A stretch of DNA of 61,371 bases from Pseudomonadales bacterium (lineage in GTDB: Bacteria > Pseudomonadota > Gammaproteobacteria > Pseudomonadales > Azotimanducaceae), in the NCBI GenBank assembly GCA_019090615.1, contig JAHRVQ010000052.1, positions 97,938 to 159,308 on the forward strand, written 5' to 3'. Positions 1-8,791 of this stretch are shown piece after piece. A program made the position numbers and the translations under genes. A model generated the notes under the pieces. The model had not been told where the DNA came from and made no database searches. It saw only the letters and a program-made list of their open reading frames with translations. Position 1 is the first letter of the stretch. Every line of letters begins with the position of its first letter.

Positions 1-3
1 CGC

Positions 4-198
4 CTAATCATCCGTGCCATTCTTTTTCATTTCACTTTCGGCCTGGATACGTAGATAAATCTCTTCACGGTGCACTGCGATCTCTTTCGGCGCATTCACA
101 CCGATCCTAATCTGATTACCTTTAACGCCGAGTACTGTAACCGTTACGTCATCACCAATCATTAATGTCTCACCGACTCTCCGAGTCAAAATAAGCAT
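4..198 (-). CDS. csrA: Carbon storage regulator CsrA
   Basis: This 64-residue protein is a full-length CsrA/RsmA, a small dimeric RNA-binding protein that binds GGA motifs in mRNA leaders and controls translation and stability of carbon-metabolism, motility and biofilm transcripts. It opens with [10 protein letters not shown] and carries the conserved [13 protein letters not shown] and HREEIY segments that build the beta-barrel and the RNA-contacting arginine. A GGAG ribosome-binding site lies about 7 nt upstream of the ATG at 198. The gene sits downstream of lysC and alaS on the same strand, the usual pseudomonad-like order. The window begins three bases after its stop codon, so the next gene downstream is not visible. 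Confidence 0.97.
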   Translation of the reverse strand: MLILTRRVGETLMIGDDVTVTVLGVKGNQIRIGVNAPKEIAVHREEIYLRIQAESEMKKNGTDD

Positions 199-433
199 TG
201 TTTTCTCCTTTCAAAATCCTTGACTGCTACATTCACGCTTTCTGTTGTTCAATTGAAGTGAAGCGAGATGCACTAGAATTACTAATTAAGTATCGTCCAA
301 GCGCTAAAAAAATCAAAAGCGTACTTAGTACGAATCTTAATAACGCTGCAACGAAACCAGAAAACATGAGGGTTTCTGCCCCGAGGCGTCAAAAGTTTGG
401 TTGGTCTAGTGCAGGTTTCCAGTCAATTGTTCG

Positions 434-1663
434 TCACCCGGTCTGGTCAAGATCAAAACCCGTGTGCAGGGTCTTTACTGCTAGCTCCAGGTATTTCTCT
501 GCAATAACCACAGATATTTTAATTTCTGATGTAGAGATCATCTGAATATTAATTGATTCTGCTGACAAAATCTCAAACATCTTTGCCGCCACACCAGCAT
601 GGGATCGCATCCCAACACCTACCAGTGAGAGCTTGGCAATTTCATTATCACCACGCACTTCTCGCGCGCCAATCTTCAATGCGATAGCATTTAATATCTG
701 CATAGCCTGAGCATAATCCTGCCGTGAGACAGTAAAAGTAAAGTCAGTACTTTGATCTGCAGCAATATTCTGCACAATCATATCGACTTCTATATTGGCC
801 TCACTAATCGGCCCGAGAATTTTCGACGCGATACCGGGTATATCCTTAACGCCTAGCACAGTAACTTTGGCTTCGTCGCGCATAAAGGCGATACCTGAAA
901 TAACGGGTTGTTCCATAGCTAGGTCTTCCTCGTTGGTAATAAGCGTGCCATCACAATCCTCAAAGCTTGAGAGCACTCTGATTGGAATTTTATATTTACT
1001 GGCAAATTCCACTGCACGGGTATGTAAAACTCTTGAGCCAAGGCTGGCTAATTCCAGCATTTCTTCGAAGGTCAACACATCGAGACAGCGAGCAGATTCA
1101 ACCATCCTGGGGTCGGTGGTGAACACGCCGGTAACGTCAGTGTAGATTTGACATTCATCCGCTTCTAACACAGCAGCCAGTGCAACAGCTGTAGTATCGG
1201 AACCGCCGCGACCCAGGGTAGTAATATTTTGATTTTCATCAACCCCCTGAAACCCTGCCACGACCGGCACGCAGTCGTTGCCAATTTCAGCCAGTAGACG
1301 CTCGGTATTGATCTCTGATATCCGCGCCTTGGTATGCGCCGCATCAGTCAATATTCGAACCTGGCCCCCGGTATACGATTTAGCCGGGCAACCAAGTTTC
1401 ATCAAGGTCATCGCCAGCAAAGCAGTCGTTACCTGCTCACCAGTTGACAATAAGACGTCAATTTCACGCCCCATATGGGCACCTGATACATCAAGCTGTT
1501 TAGCCAATTCATCCAGCCGGTCAGTTTCATGACCCATTGCTGAAACCACTGCGACAACCGCAATGCCTTTTTTACGAGTACGGATAATTCGCCTGGCAAC
1601 ATTTTCAATATGTGCCAATGTTTGTACCGAAGTACCACCGTATTTTTGTACCACTAGAGACAT
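434..1663 (-). CDS. lysC: Aspartate kinase LysC
   Basis: The 409-residue protein phosphorylates L-aspartate with ATP, the first step towards lysine, threonine, methionine and diaminopimelate. The N-terminal amino-acid kinase domain begins with VQKYGGTSV (the substrate-binding KxGGTS motif) and contains GRGGSDTTAVALAA. The C-terminal third, from about residue 265, holds two ACT domains that normally mediate feedback inhibition by lysine and/or threonine. It is a stand-alone kinase of the usual length, not fused to homoserine dehydrogenase. It lies between alaS and csrA, with 91 bp to alaS and 235 bp to csrA. I see no clear Shine-Dalgarno before the ATG at 1663. Confidence 0.96.
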   Translation of the reverse strand: MSLVVQKYGGTSVQTLAHIENVARRIIRTRKKGIAVVAVVSAMGHETDRLDELAKQLDVSGAHMGREIDVLLSTGEQVTTALLAMTLMKLGCPAKSYTGGQVRILTDAAHTKARISEINTERLLAEIGNDCVPVVAGFQGVDENQNITTLGRGGSDTTAVALAAVLEADECQIYTDVTGVFTTDPRMVESARCLDVLTFEEMLELASLGSRVLHTRAVEFASKYKIPIRVLSSFEDCDGTLITNEEDLAMEQPVISGIAFMRDEAKVTVLGVKDIPGIASKILGPISEANIEVDMIVQNIAADQSTDFTFTVSRQDYAQAMQILNAIALKIGAREVRGDNEIAKLSLVGVGMRSHAGVAAKMFEILSAESINIQMISTSEIKISVVIAEKYLELAVKTLHTGFDLDQTG

Positions 1664-1754
1664 GAGACCGAGATAACTTATTCTGAAATAAAAAGGCGCC
1701 TATTAAACAGCAAAGGCTTAATAATTGACAACTACAATATGACTATTTTTTGAT

Positions 1755-4352
1755 CTACAGCAATCCGTCTACATACGCCAAAACCGATGCCATCGCCGCA
1801 GGTAAAGCTGCCGCGTCGGTGCCGCCTGCACGAGCCATATCAGGCCGACCACCACCTTTACCGCCTACCTGTTGCGCCACATAATTAACCAGCTTGCCAG
1901 CATTAACCTTATCGAGTAGATCCTTAGTAACACCGGCAATGATTGCAACCTTGCCATCCTTCACTACCGCAAGTACAACCACGCCCGACTGTAGCTTACT
2001 TTTAAGCTTATCCAACGCCCCCGGCAGGGATTTTGAATCACCACCTTCGAGCACCTGGGCCACAAGCTTAACACCCTTAATCTCAACCGCAGTTTCGGCC
2101 AGGTCCTGCCCTGCACCACTGGCGAGCTTCATATTAAGTTGCGATACTTCTTTTTCAAGCCGCTTATTATCTGCAATCAAACCTTTAATTTTATCAATAA
2201 AATTCGTTTTATCGGCCCGTAGTAGTCCAGTCGATTCTGCCAGGGTCAGGTCCTGATCATCTATATCCAGCATGGCATTATTGCCGGTAGAGGCTTCAAT
2301 ACGCCGAACGCCAGCGGCAACACCCGCCTCTGATGTAATTCGTATTATTCCAATATCACCGGTACGATTAGCATGCGTACCCCCGCATAATTCAACCGAA
2401 AACCCATCCCCCATCGTTAAAACCCGTACATCAGCCGAATACTTTTCGCCAAACAAAGCCATCGCGCCTTTTTGCTTAGCTTCTTCCAGGCCCAAAATTT
2501 CTGTCTGGATAGATGAGTTCAGACGAATCTGCTGATTAACAATATTTTCTATTCGTTTTAATTCAACACCTGTTACCGCTTCAAAGTGTGAAAAATCGAA
2601 TCTTAGCTTATCGGCATCAACCAATGAACCGCGCTGCTTAACATGCTCACCTAAAACCGACCGCAGCGCTGCATGTAATAAATGGGTTGCCGAATGATTG
2701 AGCCGCGTTGTATCTCTGTTAGTTTGATCCACCTCGGCAGCAACGACTGCGTCCAGCGTAATTTCACCGGCCTCAACCCGGCCTTTGTGCAGGAAAGCAT
2801 TACCACCTTTAACGGTGTCCATCACCTCAAAGACAAAACCATTGCCCTGAATTTTACCGGTATCCCCTGCTTGACCGCCCGATTCAGCATAAAAAGGCGT
2901 CTTATCTAACACCATCGTAGCTTCATCGCCCTTAGCGACTGATTCGACTCGATCCTGCCCCTTAAACAACGCTACAACCTTTGAATCGGCTTTTAACGCT
3001 ACATAACCAACAAAATCAGTCTCTTCTTTAAACTTGAAAATCTCATCATCCATATCACCAAACTTACTGGCTGCGCGGGCTCGATCCCGTTGTGCCGCCA
3101 TCGCCTGTTCAAAACCTGGCATATCTAGCAGCAGGTTTTTCTCTCGGGCAATATCGTTAGTTAGATCGGTAGGAAAACCATAGGTATCGTACAGTTTAAA
3201 AACCACATCGCCTGGAATTGTATCCGTTGCCAGGTTGTCGATCGCCTGTGACAGGATCTTCAGTCCCTGATCCAGAGTAACTTCAAACTGACGTTCTTCT
3301 TTAAGCAGAATTTTTTCAATTTGTGCCTGCGTGGTCTTAAGCAACGGGTAAGCGTCGCCCATCTGCACCACTACAACACCCACCATTTGATGAAAGAACG
3401 CTTCTTTCGACGCCAGTTTATGGCCATGGCGGATAGCACGACGAATAATCCGACGCAATACATAACCTCGACCTTCATTGGAAGGCAGAACACCATCTGC
3501 CATTAAAAACACCGCCGAACGTATATGGTCAGCCACCACTTTTAAGGAATTATTGGCTAGATCCTGGCAGTGTAATAACTCGCCGGCCCTGGCAATCAGC
3601 GCCTGAAATAGATCGATAGAATAATTACTATGAACACCCTGTAATACCGCTGCCAGACGCTCAAAACCCATCCCGGTATCAACACAGGGCTTCGGCAGTG
3701 GCGTCAGCGTACCATCGGCAGAACGGTCAAACTGGGTAAATACTAAATTCCAAATTTCAATATATCGATCCAGTTCACCATCGGCAGAACCTGGTGGCCC
3801 ACCAGCGACAGTATCGCCGTGATCATAGAATATTTCTGAACAGGGTCCGCAGGGCCCAGTATCACCCATAGTCCAGAAGTTATCGTCATCACCCAGGCGG
3901 GTGATTCGATTTTTATCAAATCCGATTTCATTAATCCAGATGGCCTCAGCTTCATCATCATCGGTATGTACCGTTACCCACAATTTCTCAGCCGGCAACT
4001 TAAGCACTTCGGTCAGAAACTCCCAGGCAAACTGAATGGCTTCACGCTTAAAATAATCGCCAAAACTGAAATTACCCAGCATTTCAAAAAAAGTATGGTG
4101 CCGAGCGGTATAGCCCACATTATCCAGATCATTATGTTTGCCACCGGCCCGAACGCATCGTTGACAGCTTACAGCGCGGGTATAGCCACGGTCCTCTCGG
4201 AATGCGAGTGCTTCTTTAAATTGCACCATACCAGCATTAGTAAATAACAGGGTCGGGTCATTATCAGGCACCAGGGAAGCACTATCGACAACGGTATGCC
4301 CTTTACTGGCAAAAAAGTCCAAATAAGCTTGGCGCAATTCGCGACTATCCAT
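1755..4352 (-). CDS. alaS: Alanine--tRNA ligase AlaS
   Basis: The 865-residue protein charges tRNA-Ala and edits mischarged Ser/Gly-tRNA. It starts with the catalytic domain (motif 1 region FTNAGMVQFK, then RHHTFFEMLGNFSFGDYFK). The editing domain carries the zinc-binding HSATHLLHAAL (HxxxH) and CGGTHANRTGDIG motifs at about the E. coli positions. A C-terminal coiled-coil/C-Ala domain ends in GGRPDMARAGG. Length matches the family. About 410 bp of non-coding DNA separate it from recX, so it probably has its own promoter and is co-oriented with lysC and csrA. Confidence 0.97.
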   Translation of the reverse strand: MDSRELRQAYLDFFASKGHTVVDSASLVPDNDPTLLFTNAGMVQFKEALAFREDRGYTRAVSCQRCVRAGGKHNDLDNVGYTARHHTFFEMLGNFSFGDYFKREAIQFAWEFLTEVLKLPAEKLWVTVHTDDDEAEAIWINEIGFDKNRITRLGDDDNFWTMGDTGPCGPCSEIFYDHGDTVAGGPPGSADGELDRYIEIWNLVFTQFDRSADGTLTPLPKPCVDTGMGFERLAAVLQGVHSNYSIDLFQALIARAGELLHCQDLANNSLKVVADHIRSAVFLMADGVLPSNEGRGYVLRRIIRRAIRHGHKLASKEAFFHQMVGVVVVQMGDAYPLLKTTQAQIEKILLKEERQFEVTLDQGLKILSQAIDNLATDTIPGDVVFKLYDTYGFPTDLTNDIAREKNLLLDMPGFEQAMAAQRDRARAASKFGDMDDEIFKFKEETDFVGYVALKADSKVVALFKGQDRVESVAKGDEATMVLDKTPFYAESGGQAGDTGKIQGNGFVFEVMDTVKGGNAFLHKGRVEAGEITLDAVVAAEVDQTNRDTTRLNHSATHLLHAALRSVLGEHVKQRGSLVDADKLRFDFSHFEAVTGVELKRIENIVNQQIRLNSSIQTEILGLEEAKQKGAMALFGEKYSADVRVLTMGDGFSVELCGGTHANRTGDIGIIRITSEAGVAAGVRRIEASTGNNAMLDIDDQDLTLAESTGLLRADKTNFIDKIKGLIADNKRLEKEVSQLNMKLASGAGQDLAETAVEIKGVKLVAQVLEGGDSKSLPGALDKLKSKLQSGVVVLAVVKDGKVAIIAGVTKDLLDKVNAGKLVNYVAQQVGGKGGGRPDMARAGGTDAAALPAAMASVLAYVDGLL

Positions 4353-4763
4353 GGATATAACTACTTCGTTTGAAATTTGGGGGGGCTAAAGATACAGAAA
4401 AACCAACAATTTCTATACCTAAGAATAATAAATATCATCATCGCAACCTAATTACGCCAAACTTTTAGCCTTAACGTTATCGATAGCTACTGTTTTGGTC
4501 TTTATTTAGTGCTTTATTTTGATACTGCGACTGGCCATTACTTATATATACCGGCGGTTGTAATAAAATATTTCATCAGCCTGGGCTAGATATTCTTCTA
4601 ATTCTACATAAATTCGGCTAATGACAATCAACCACCACAACTTTCTTATTTGAACGTACCTGGATAAACGAGACAAGATAAACAGGTGCTACTCAGATGA
4701 GACAAACGGCACATCTGATACAGAGTTTTGCATTGAAGTTTTGCATTGAAGTCTTACTGGTCT
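4353..4763. other. Non-coding gap between recX and alaS
   Basis: About 410 bp hold no convincing gene on either strand. A run of seven G occurs at about 4380 just upstream of alaS, and a 13-bp tandem duplication lies at 4726-4751. A short inverted repeat, CAGATG/CATCTG, flanks a 12-base loop near 4694-4717 but has no T-tract. An alaS promoter should be in the right half, but I could not pick convincing -35/-10 boxes. Confidence 0.5.
4726..4751. repeat. 13-bp tandem duplication upstream of recX stop
   Basis: The unit TTTTGCATTGAAG occurs twice, perfectly and head to tail, about 12 bp beyond the recX stop codon. It is one of many short tandem duplications in the window. Confidence 0.9.
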
Positions 4764-5543
4764 TTATTTCGTTTGTTGAATTTGCTCAAAGGTAAATCCG
4801 CGTTGTTGTAGAAACCGGTTCTGTTTTGCCTGCTGCTGCATACTGGATTTCTTTAAGGTGGCAGAAATATTACGACGCCACTGGGAAACCTTTTTCTGCC
4901 GGCCTTTGTTAGGTCCATCTTCCGAACTATTTTCAAAGCTATCTTCAAAGCTATTTTCAAAGCCATTTTCAAAGTTATGCTCCAGAGCGCACTCCACAGC
5001 ACTGAGTTCATCTTGTTGCTTGCATCGAGTCTCTGCATCACCAAACTTTTTATCGCGCACCACCTGGGCCAGCAAAGGCCAGTCAATAGCAGCCATATCG
5101 AAAGCGTCAATAATCATCCTGTCAACCAGGCCTTTGGCGCGTAATTCTGCCTTGATTTTAATTGGCCCCTGGCCTCGATTTGACCTGCTGCGAATATAGG
5201 CTTCGGCCAATCGATAGTCACTCTGCAAGTTTTCGTCCCGCAGCTTAGTTATTTCAATCTCAATTAGATGCTCTATATCTATTTCACTATTTGACTCGGC
5301 ATCATTTTTCTCAGCATCATTTTTCTCAGCATCATTTAGATTAGTATCGATTTCGGCTCTTACATCGAGCTGGGTTTCGGTTTCTATTTTACAGCTGGTA
5401 GGTATTTCACGGCTGGCGCGGGCCAATAAAACTTTGCGAAACCGGCGTGTCAGCTTGACCATTAACTCTTGATAGCTATGTTCTCGCCGCGCCAACAAGT
5501 CCATTGCGGCGCGGCGAATATCGCTCGGCTTGATTTCAGGCAT
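4764..5543 (-). CDS. recX: Regulatory protein RecX, expanded by low-complexity inserts
   Basis: RecX binds RecA filaments and limits recombinase activity. The N-terminus MPEIKPSDIRRAAMDLLARREHS (with the RREHSYQEL helix) and the central EAYIRSRSNRGQGPIKIKAELRAKGL block are typical RecX helical repeats. The gene lies directly downstream of recA on the same strand, as usual. At 259 residues it is about 100 longer than ordinary RecX. The excess is acidic, repetitive sequence: a DAEKN pentapeptide repeat between the first and second helical units, and an FENS/FENG/FEDS tetrapeptide repeat in the third. Both arise from in-frame DNA tandem repeats (5300-5338 and 4931-4978), so the frame is preserved. 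Whether the inserts are disordered loops or affect RecA binding is unknown. Confidence 0.88.
   Translation of the reverse strand: MPEIKPSDIRRAAMDLLARREHSYQELMVKLTRRFRKVLLARASREIPTSCKIETETQLDVRAEIDTNLNDAEKNDAEKNDAESNSEIDIEHLIEIEITKLRDENLQSDYRLAEAYIRSRSNRGQGPIKIKAELRAKGLVDRMIIDAFDMAAIDWPLLAQVVRDKKFGDAETRCKQQDELSAVECALEHNFENGFENSFEDSFENSSEDGPNKGRQKKVSQWRRNISATLKKSSMQQQAKQNRFLQQRGFTFEQIQQTK
4931..4978. repeat. 12-bp tandem repeat inside recX
   Basis: Four near-identical 12-bp units, TTTCAAAGCTAT with one or two changes each, encode the repeated FEN(S/G) tetrapeptide on the minus strand. The unit is a multiple of three, so the frame is kept. Confidence 0.92.
5300..5338. repeat. 15-bp tandem repeat inside recX
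   Basis: The unit CATCATTTTTCTCAG is present in two perfect copies plus a partial third and encodes the DAEKN repeat of RecX on the minus strand. Confidence 0.9.
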
Positions 5544-5603
5544 GTTTACAAAACAACCCCATGCAAATTTGATTGTGCGGCGGCTTGCCTGACATCAATA
5601 CTT

Positions 5604-5651
5604 GTTCGATATCAACGCCGTTCGACATCAAAGCCGTCCAATATCAGAACT
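5604..5651. repeat. 16-bp diverged tandem repeat between recX and recA
   Basis: Three successive 16-bp units start GTTCGATATCAACGCC, GTTCGACATCAAAGCC and GTCCAATATCAGAACT. The third is clearly diverged, so this array looks older than the others in the window. Confidence 0.65.
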
Positions 5652-5688
5652 GTCCAGACCATTTTTAAGCTGACAAGCCATGAATTAA

Positions 5689-6789
5689 CTATCCAGAAAT
5701 AGGCGTTACATTCTGATCATCATCAGCCGGCTCACCTTTGCCATCTGCATCTACCTTTGGCCCATCAAGCAATTGGGCACGCACCAGGCTCTCGATCTCA
5801 GTTGCAATTTCTGGATGCTGGGACAAATATTCCGCTGCGTTTTTCTTACCCTGCCCAATACGATCTGTTTTATAGCTATACCAGGCACCTGCCTTATCAA
5901 CCAGACCAAGCTGTACGCCCAGGTCAATAACTTCACCCAACAGGTAAATGCCCTTGCCGTATAAAATCTGAAACTCTGCCTGTTTAAACGGCGGCGCTAC
6001 CTTATTCTTGATGACCTTAACACGGGTTTCATTGCCGATTATTTCGTCGCCATCCTTAATTGCACCGATACGCCGGATATCTAATCGGACAGAAGAATAA
6101 AATTTGAGTGCATTACCACCCGTTGTGGTTTCAGGGCTGCCAAACATCACACCGATTTTCATTCTAATCTGATTAATAAAGATCACCAGCGTATTGGAGT
6201 TTTTGATATTACCGGCCATTTTTCTCAGCGCCTGGCTCATCAATCGCGCCTGTAATCCGACGTGATGATCACCCATATCACCTTCTATTTCAGCCTTGGG
6301 TGTTAAGGCCGCTACAGAATCCACAATCACTACATCTACTGCACCAGAGCGCACAACCATATCGCATATTTCAAGGGCCTGCTCGCCAGTATCTGGTTGC
6401 GAAACCAACAGATCACTAATGTTAACCCCAAGCGCTTCAGCATACATTGGGTCCAGCGCGTGTTCTGCATCAATAAACGCACAGGTGCCGCCGGTTTTCT
6501 GCGCCTCTGCAATAACCTGCAAAGTTAAAGTGGTTTTACCCGAAGATTCAGGGCCATAGATCTCTACGATACGACCCTTGGGCAAGCCACCGATACCGAG
6601 CGCAACATCCAGCCCCAATGAACCGGTAGAAATAGCAGGAATTTTCTCCTGCGGGGCATCGCCTAGCCGCATCATTGCGCCTTTGCCAAACTGACGCTCT
6701 ATTTGTGACAATGCAGCGCTCAATGCCTTATCTTTTTGCGCCTCTCCCTGAGCGCCCTTTTGGCCACCCTTTTTGTAGTTATCTGCCAT
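5689..6789 (-). CDS. recA: Recombinase RecA
   Basis: RecA forms ATP-dependent filaments on single-stranded DNA for homologous recombination and triggers LexA self-cleavage in the SOS response. The Walker A motif GPESSGKTT is at about residues 79-87 and the L2-loop region reads [18 protein letters not shown] chose the ATG at 6789 (MADNYKKGG, 366 residues) over an in-frame upstream ATG at 6858: it follows a GGGA element, and the longer start would lie at the -35 box of the promoter. Before the conserved [11 protein letters not shown] region the N-terminus is about 13 residues longer than in E. coli. The gene is followed by recX. Confidence 0.97.
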   Translation of the reverse strand: MADNYKKGGQKGAQGEAQKDKALSAALSQIERQFGKGAMMRLGDAPQEKIPAISTGSLGLDVALGIGGLPKGRIVEIYGPESSGKTTLTLQVIAEAQKTGGTCAFIDAEHALDPMYAEALGVNISDLLVSQPDTGEQALEICDMVVRSGAVDVVIVDSVAALTPKAEIEGDMGDHHVGLQARLMSQALRKMAGNIKNSNTLVIFINQIRMKIGVMFGSPETTTGGNALKFYSSVRLDIRRIGAIKDGDEIIGNETRVKVIKNKVAPPFKQAEFQILYGKGIYLLGEVIDLGVQLGLVDKAGAWYSYKTDRIGQGKKNAAEYLSQHPEIATEIESLVRAQLLDGPKVDADGKGEPADDDQNVTPISG

Positions 6790-6829
6790 ATGCTTTTCCC
6801 AATGTTGAGCAACCCAATGAATAAAATGA

Positions 6830-6858
6830 TTTATACTGTATATTTGAACAGTAAACAA
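6830..6858 (-). promoter_or_regulatory. recA promoter (sigma70 type)
   Basis: On the minus strand TTGTTT (6853-6858) and TATAAA (6830-6835) are separated by exactly 17 bp, a near-consensus -35/-10 pair about 40 bp upstream of the recA ATG. The LexA operator fills the spacer. Confidence 0.85.
6834..6853. promoter_or_regulatory. LexA operator (SOS box) of recA
   Basis: TACTGTATATTTGAACAGTA is a full 20-bp SOS box of the gammaproteobacterial type (CTGT, 8 bp, ACAG). It lies between the -35 and -10 elements, so LexA binding would directly exclude RNA polymerase. Confidence 0.95.
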
Positions 6859-6965
6859 GCGGTAATTTGTATTGCGAGCATATTAACGCAATAACCGGAA
6901 CAGAGAAAACCTGGATCTTAAAATTCGCCCAATTTACCTCGCCGCAATATTTCTCCTTAAATCAA

Positions 6966-7059
6966 AAACAGCCCTGAGCAGCTCTTATAAACAGCCCTGA
7001 GCGGCTCTTACATAAACAGCCCTGAGCGGCTCTTACATAAACAGCCCTGAGCGGCTCGA
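6966..7059. repeat. 25-bp tandem array upstream of recA
   Basis: Four units of about 25 bp (AAACAGCCCTGAGCGGCTCT plus TACAT) run head to tail between the histidine-kinase stop and the recA promoter. Copies two and three are identical, the first is 2 bp shorter with one substitution, and the last is truncated. Each unit contains a GAGC-G-GCTC palindrome, but the stems are too short to call terminators. Confidence 0.93.
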
Positions 7060-7081
7060 ATAAACACCAATCAACAAAGTT

Positions 7082-8704
7082 TTATTCAGCAGACCGAAAA
7101 GCAAGTGATTTACGCAATGGCATAGTTAAGGTAAATGTTGCCCCTAGCCCTAGCCCTTCGCTTTTCGCACTCAGCTCACCAGACATTTCGCCAGCGGCAA
7201 TTGCACTACTGTGTAGACCAATGCCATGACCCTCTTTCTTGGTGGTATAACCCTGATGAAAAAGGTGATTAAACTGCTCCCTGCTAAACCCAACCCCATT
7301 ATCCGAAATACTGATATAAAGTGACTTGTTATCAACAGCGCCCAATTCTAGTTGTACGCGTTTATTGGTCACCTTAGCGTTTTCGCTACAGGCATCAACG
7401 GCATTATTAATTAAATTAACCAGCACCATCATGGTCTTATGGCGACAAAGCAGCAGTTCAGGCAGCTTGGCTTCTTTGCGTTGTAATTCCACAAAATGGG
7501 ACTGGAGATTGGCATCCACAATTAACAATACATCATCAACCAGCTCACTGACATTAATGGCTTCTTCGTATAGTTCTTCATGGGTATAATCCTGTTGCAG
7601 CTGAATGATACTGGCTATGTGATCGGTGTTTTTCCTAATAACCTGTATCGTGGTTGCTAAATCCTGCTGCTCGTCGCCCAGCACCTTAGAAAGCTGGCGC
7701 AAAAATTCAAGGGTCCGTTTCCCTTGTGGGTCTGTGGTGACAAAATGGCCGAGATCTGCTTTATGGCCTTCCATAGCATCAACCAATTTCGCTAAAGATG
7801 CCGTTGCGGAGTTACCCAAACGCTCCTGAATTAGCTGAATAGGCGTATTAACGCCATTCAAAGCATTGCCGATATTATGTAATAAACTGGTGGCAATTTC
7901 TGCCATACCAGCGCGATGAGCGGATGCAGCAACCACCTTATTGGCCTGCTGTAGCTCTGTAGATCGCTCAGCAACTGCAACCTTGTAGTCTTCAATATGC
8001 TGTTTCAGTAGTTGTCGCTCTTCACTACCCTCTGCAAGCATCGACTGATATTTGACATGCTGCAGATGAATCACCATCGCCGCCTGTACCACCAGCGCAA
8101 AAATCAACAGGTTATCTATATAGATGGCAGCCAGATTATCCACCAGGGCGAAACTCTGAATCAATAATAGGATCGTTACAACACCCGCGAACAATCCTAT
8201 TATTGGCGGGTGCTGGTTAAGTCTGCGCATTTCCGGCGCCTGCATCCTATGCAAATACAATCTTATTATCTGCCCAGTTATTACGCCCAGGAACAAAACA
8301 TACAACCCCACCAACAGGTTACTGGCAGGTAAAATAGGCAGCTTGCCACCAGGTAACAGGTCGAGCTGCACGGTATCGGTAAATTCACTCAACAAACTGA
8401 CAATAAAAAGTGGCAACAGGGTAAATGCCAACGATAGCAATATCACCGCAATCAAATATTTGGCGGCCAGAAACAGCCCAGGTGAAACTTTAGCCATATA
8501 GGCATTGCGACAAATGACCAACAGGCTCAATATCATCAAGCCATAAATCAAACCACTTTGAAATATGGTGACCGGCCCCATCAACCAATATACTGCAAGA
8601 CTTGTCAGGCCTGTTAGCAGGTACATTATTTTCCTGCTTGCAAGCCATAAAAAAACCTGTATAAAACACAGCACCAGAAGACTTGCTACAGGAAAAACAA
8701 TCAT
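7082..8704 (-). CDS. Membrane sensor histidine kinase
   Basis: This 540-residue protein has an N-terminal half with about seven hydrophobic segments (residues 1-215), a likely coiled coil (225-262), a dimerisation/phosphoacceptor segment and a GHKL ATPase domain. The probable phosphorylated histidine is H276 in SLLHNIGNALNGVN, a variant H-box found in a subgroup of proteobacterial kinases instead of the common HEx(R/K)xP type. The ATPase domain shows an N-box (LVNLINNAVDACSENA), a G1 box (DNGVGF) and a G2 box (GHGIGLH). No response regulator is adjacent; the nearest receiver domain is at 11.7 kb on the other strand. The ligand is unknown. The gene may be co-transcribed with the hydrolase upstream (87 bp gap). 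Confidence 0.88.
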   Translation of the reverse strand: MIVFPVASLLVLCFIQVFLWLASRKIMYLLTGLTSLAVYWLMGPVTIFQSGLIYGLMILSLLVICRNAYMAKVSPGLFLAAKYLIAVILLSLAFTLLPLFIVSLLSEFTDTVQLDLLPGGKLPILPASNLLVGLYVLFLGVITGQIIRLYLHRMQAPEMRRLNQHPPIIGLFAGVVTILLLIQSFALVDNLAAIYIDNLLIFALVVQAAMVIHLQHVKYQSMLAEGSEERQLLKQHIEDYKVAVAERSTELQQANKVVAASAHRAGMAEIATSLLHNIGNALNGVNTPIQLIQERLGNSATASLAKLVDAMEGHKADLGHFVTTDPQGKRTLEFLRQLSKVLGDEQQDLATTIQVIRKNTDHIASIIQLQQDYTHEELYEEAINVSELVDDVLLIVDANLQSHFVELQRKEAKLPELLLCRHKTMMVLVNLINNAVDACSENAKVTNKRVQLELGAVDNKSLYISISDNGVGFSREQFNHLFHQGYTTKKEGHGIGLHSSAIAAGEMSGELSAKSEGLGLGATFTLTMPLRKSLAFRSAE

Positions 8705-8791
8705 TGCTTCATGTCGCGCTAAAAAGGCACTGACAGGGCAACCAGGCCAGACATAGACGAAACAACCCTGCTAGCCCCAACTGGAACAGCC

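Noticed and set aside
320-332. CGTACTTAGTACG palindrome upstream of csrA
   Set aside because: The 13-bp palindrome is short, has no second copy and fits no promoter spacing; I could not assign a role.
198-545. 115-codon plus-strand reading frame overlapping lysC
   Set aside because: It lies mostly antisense to lysC and in the csrA leader and has no recognisable domain.
6790-6858. Longer RecA start at 6858
   Set aside because: The extension lies on the promoter and LexA operator, and the shorter start has the standard MADNYKK beginning.
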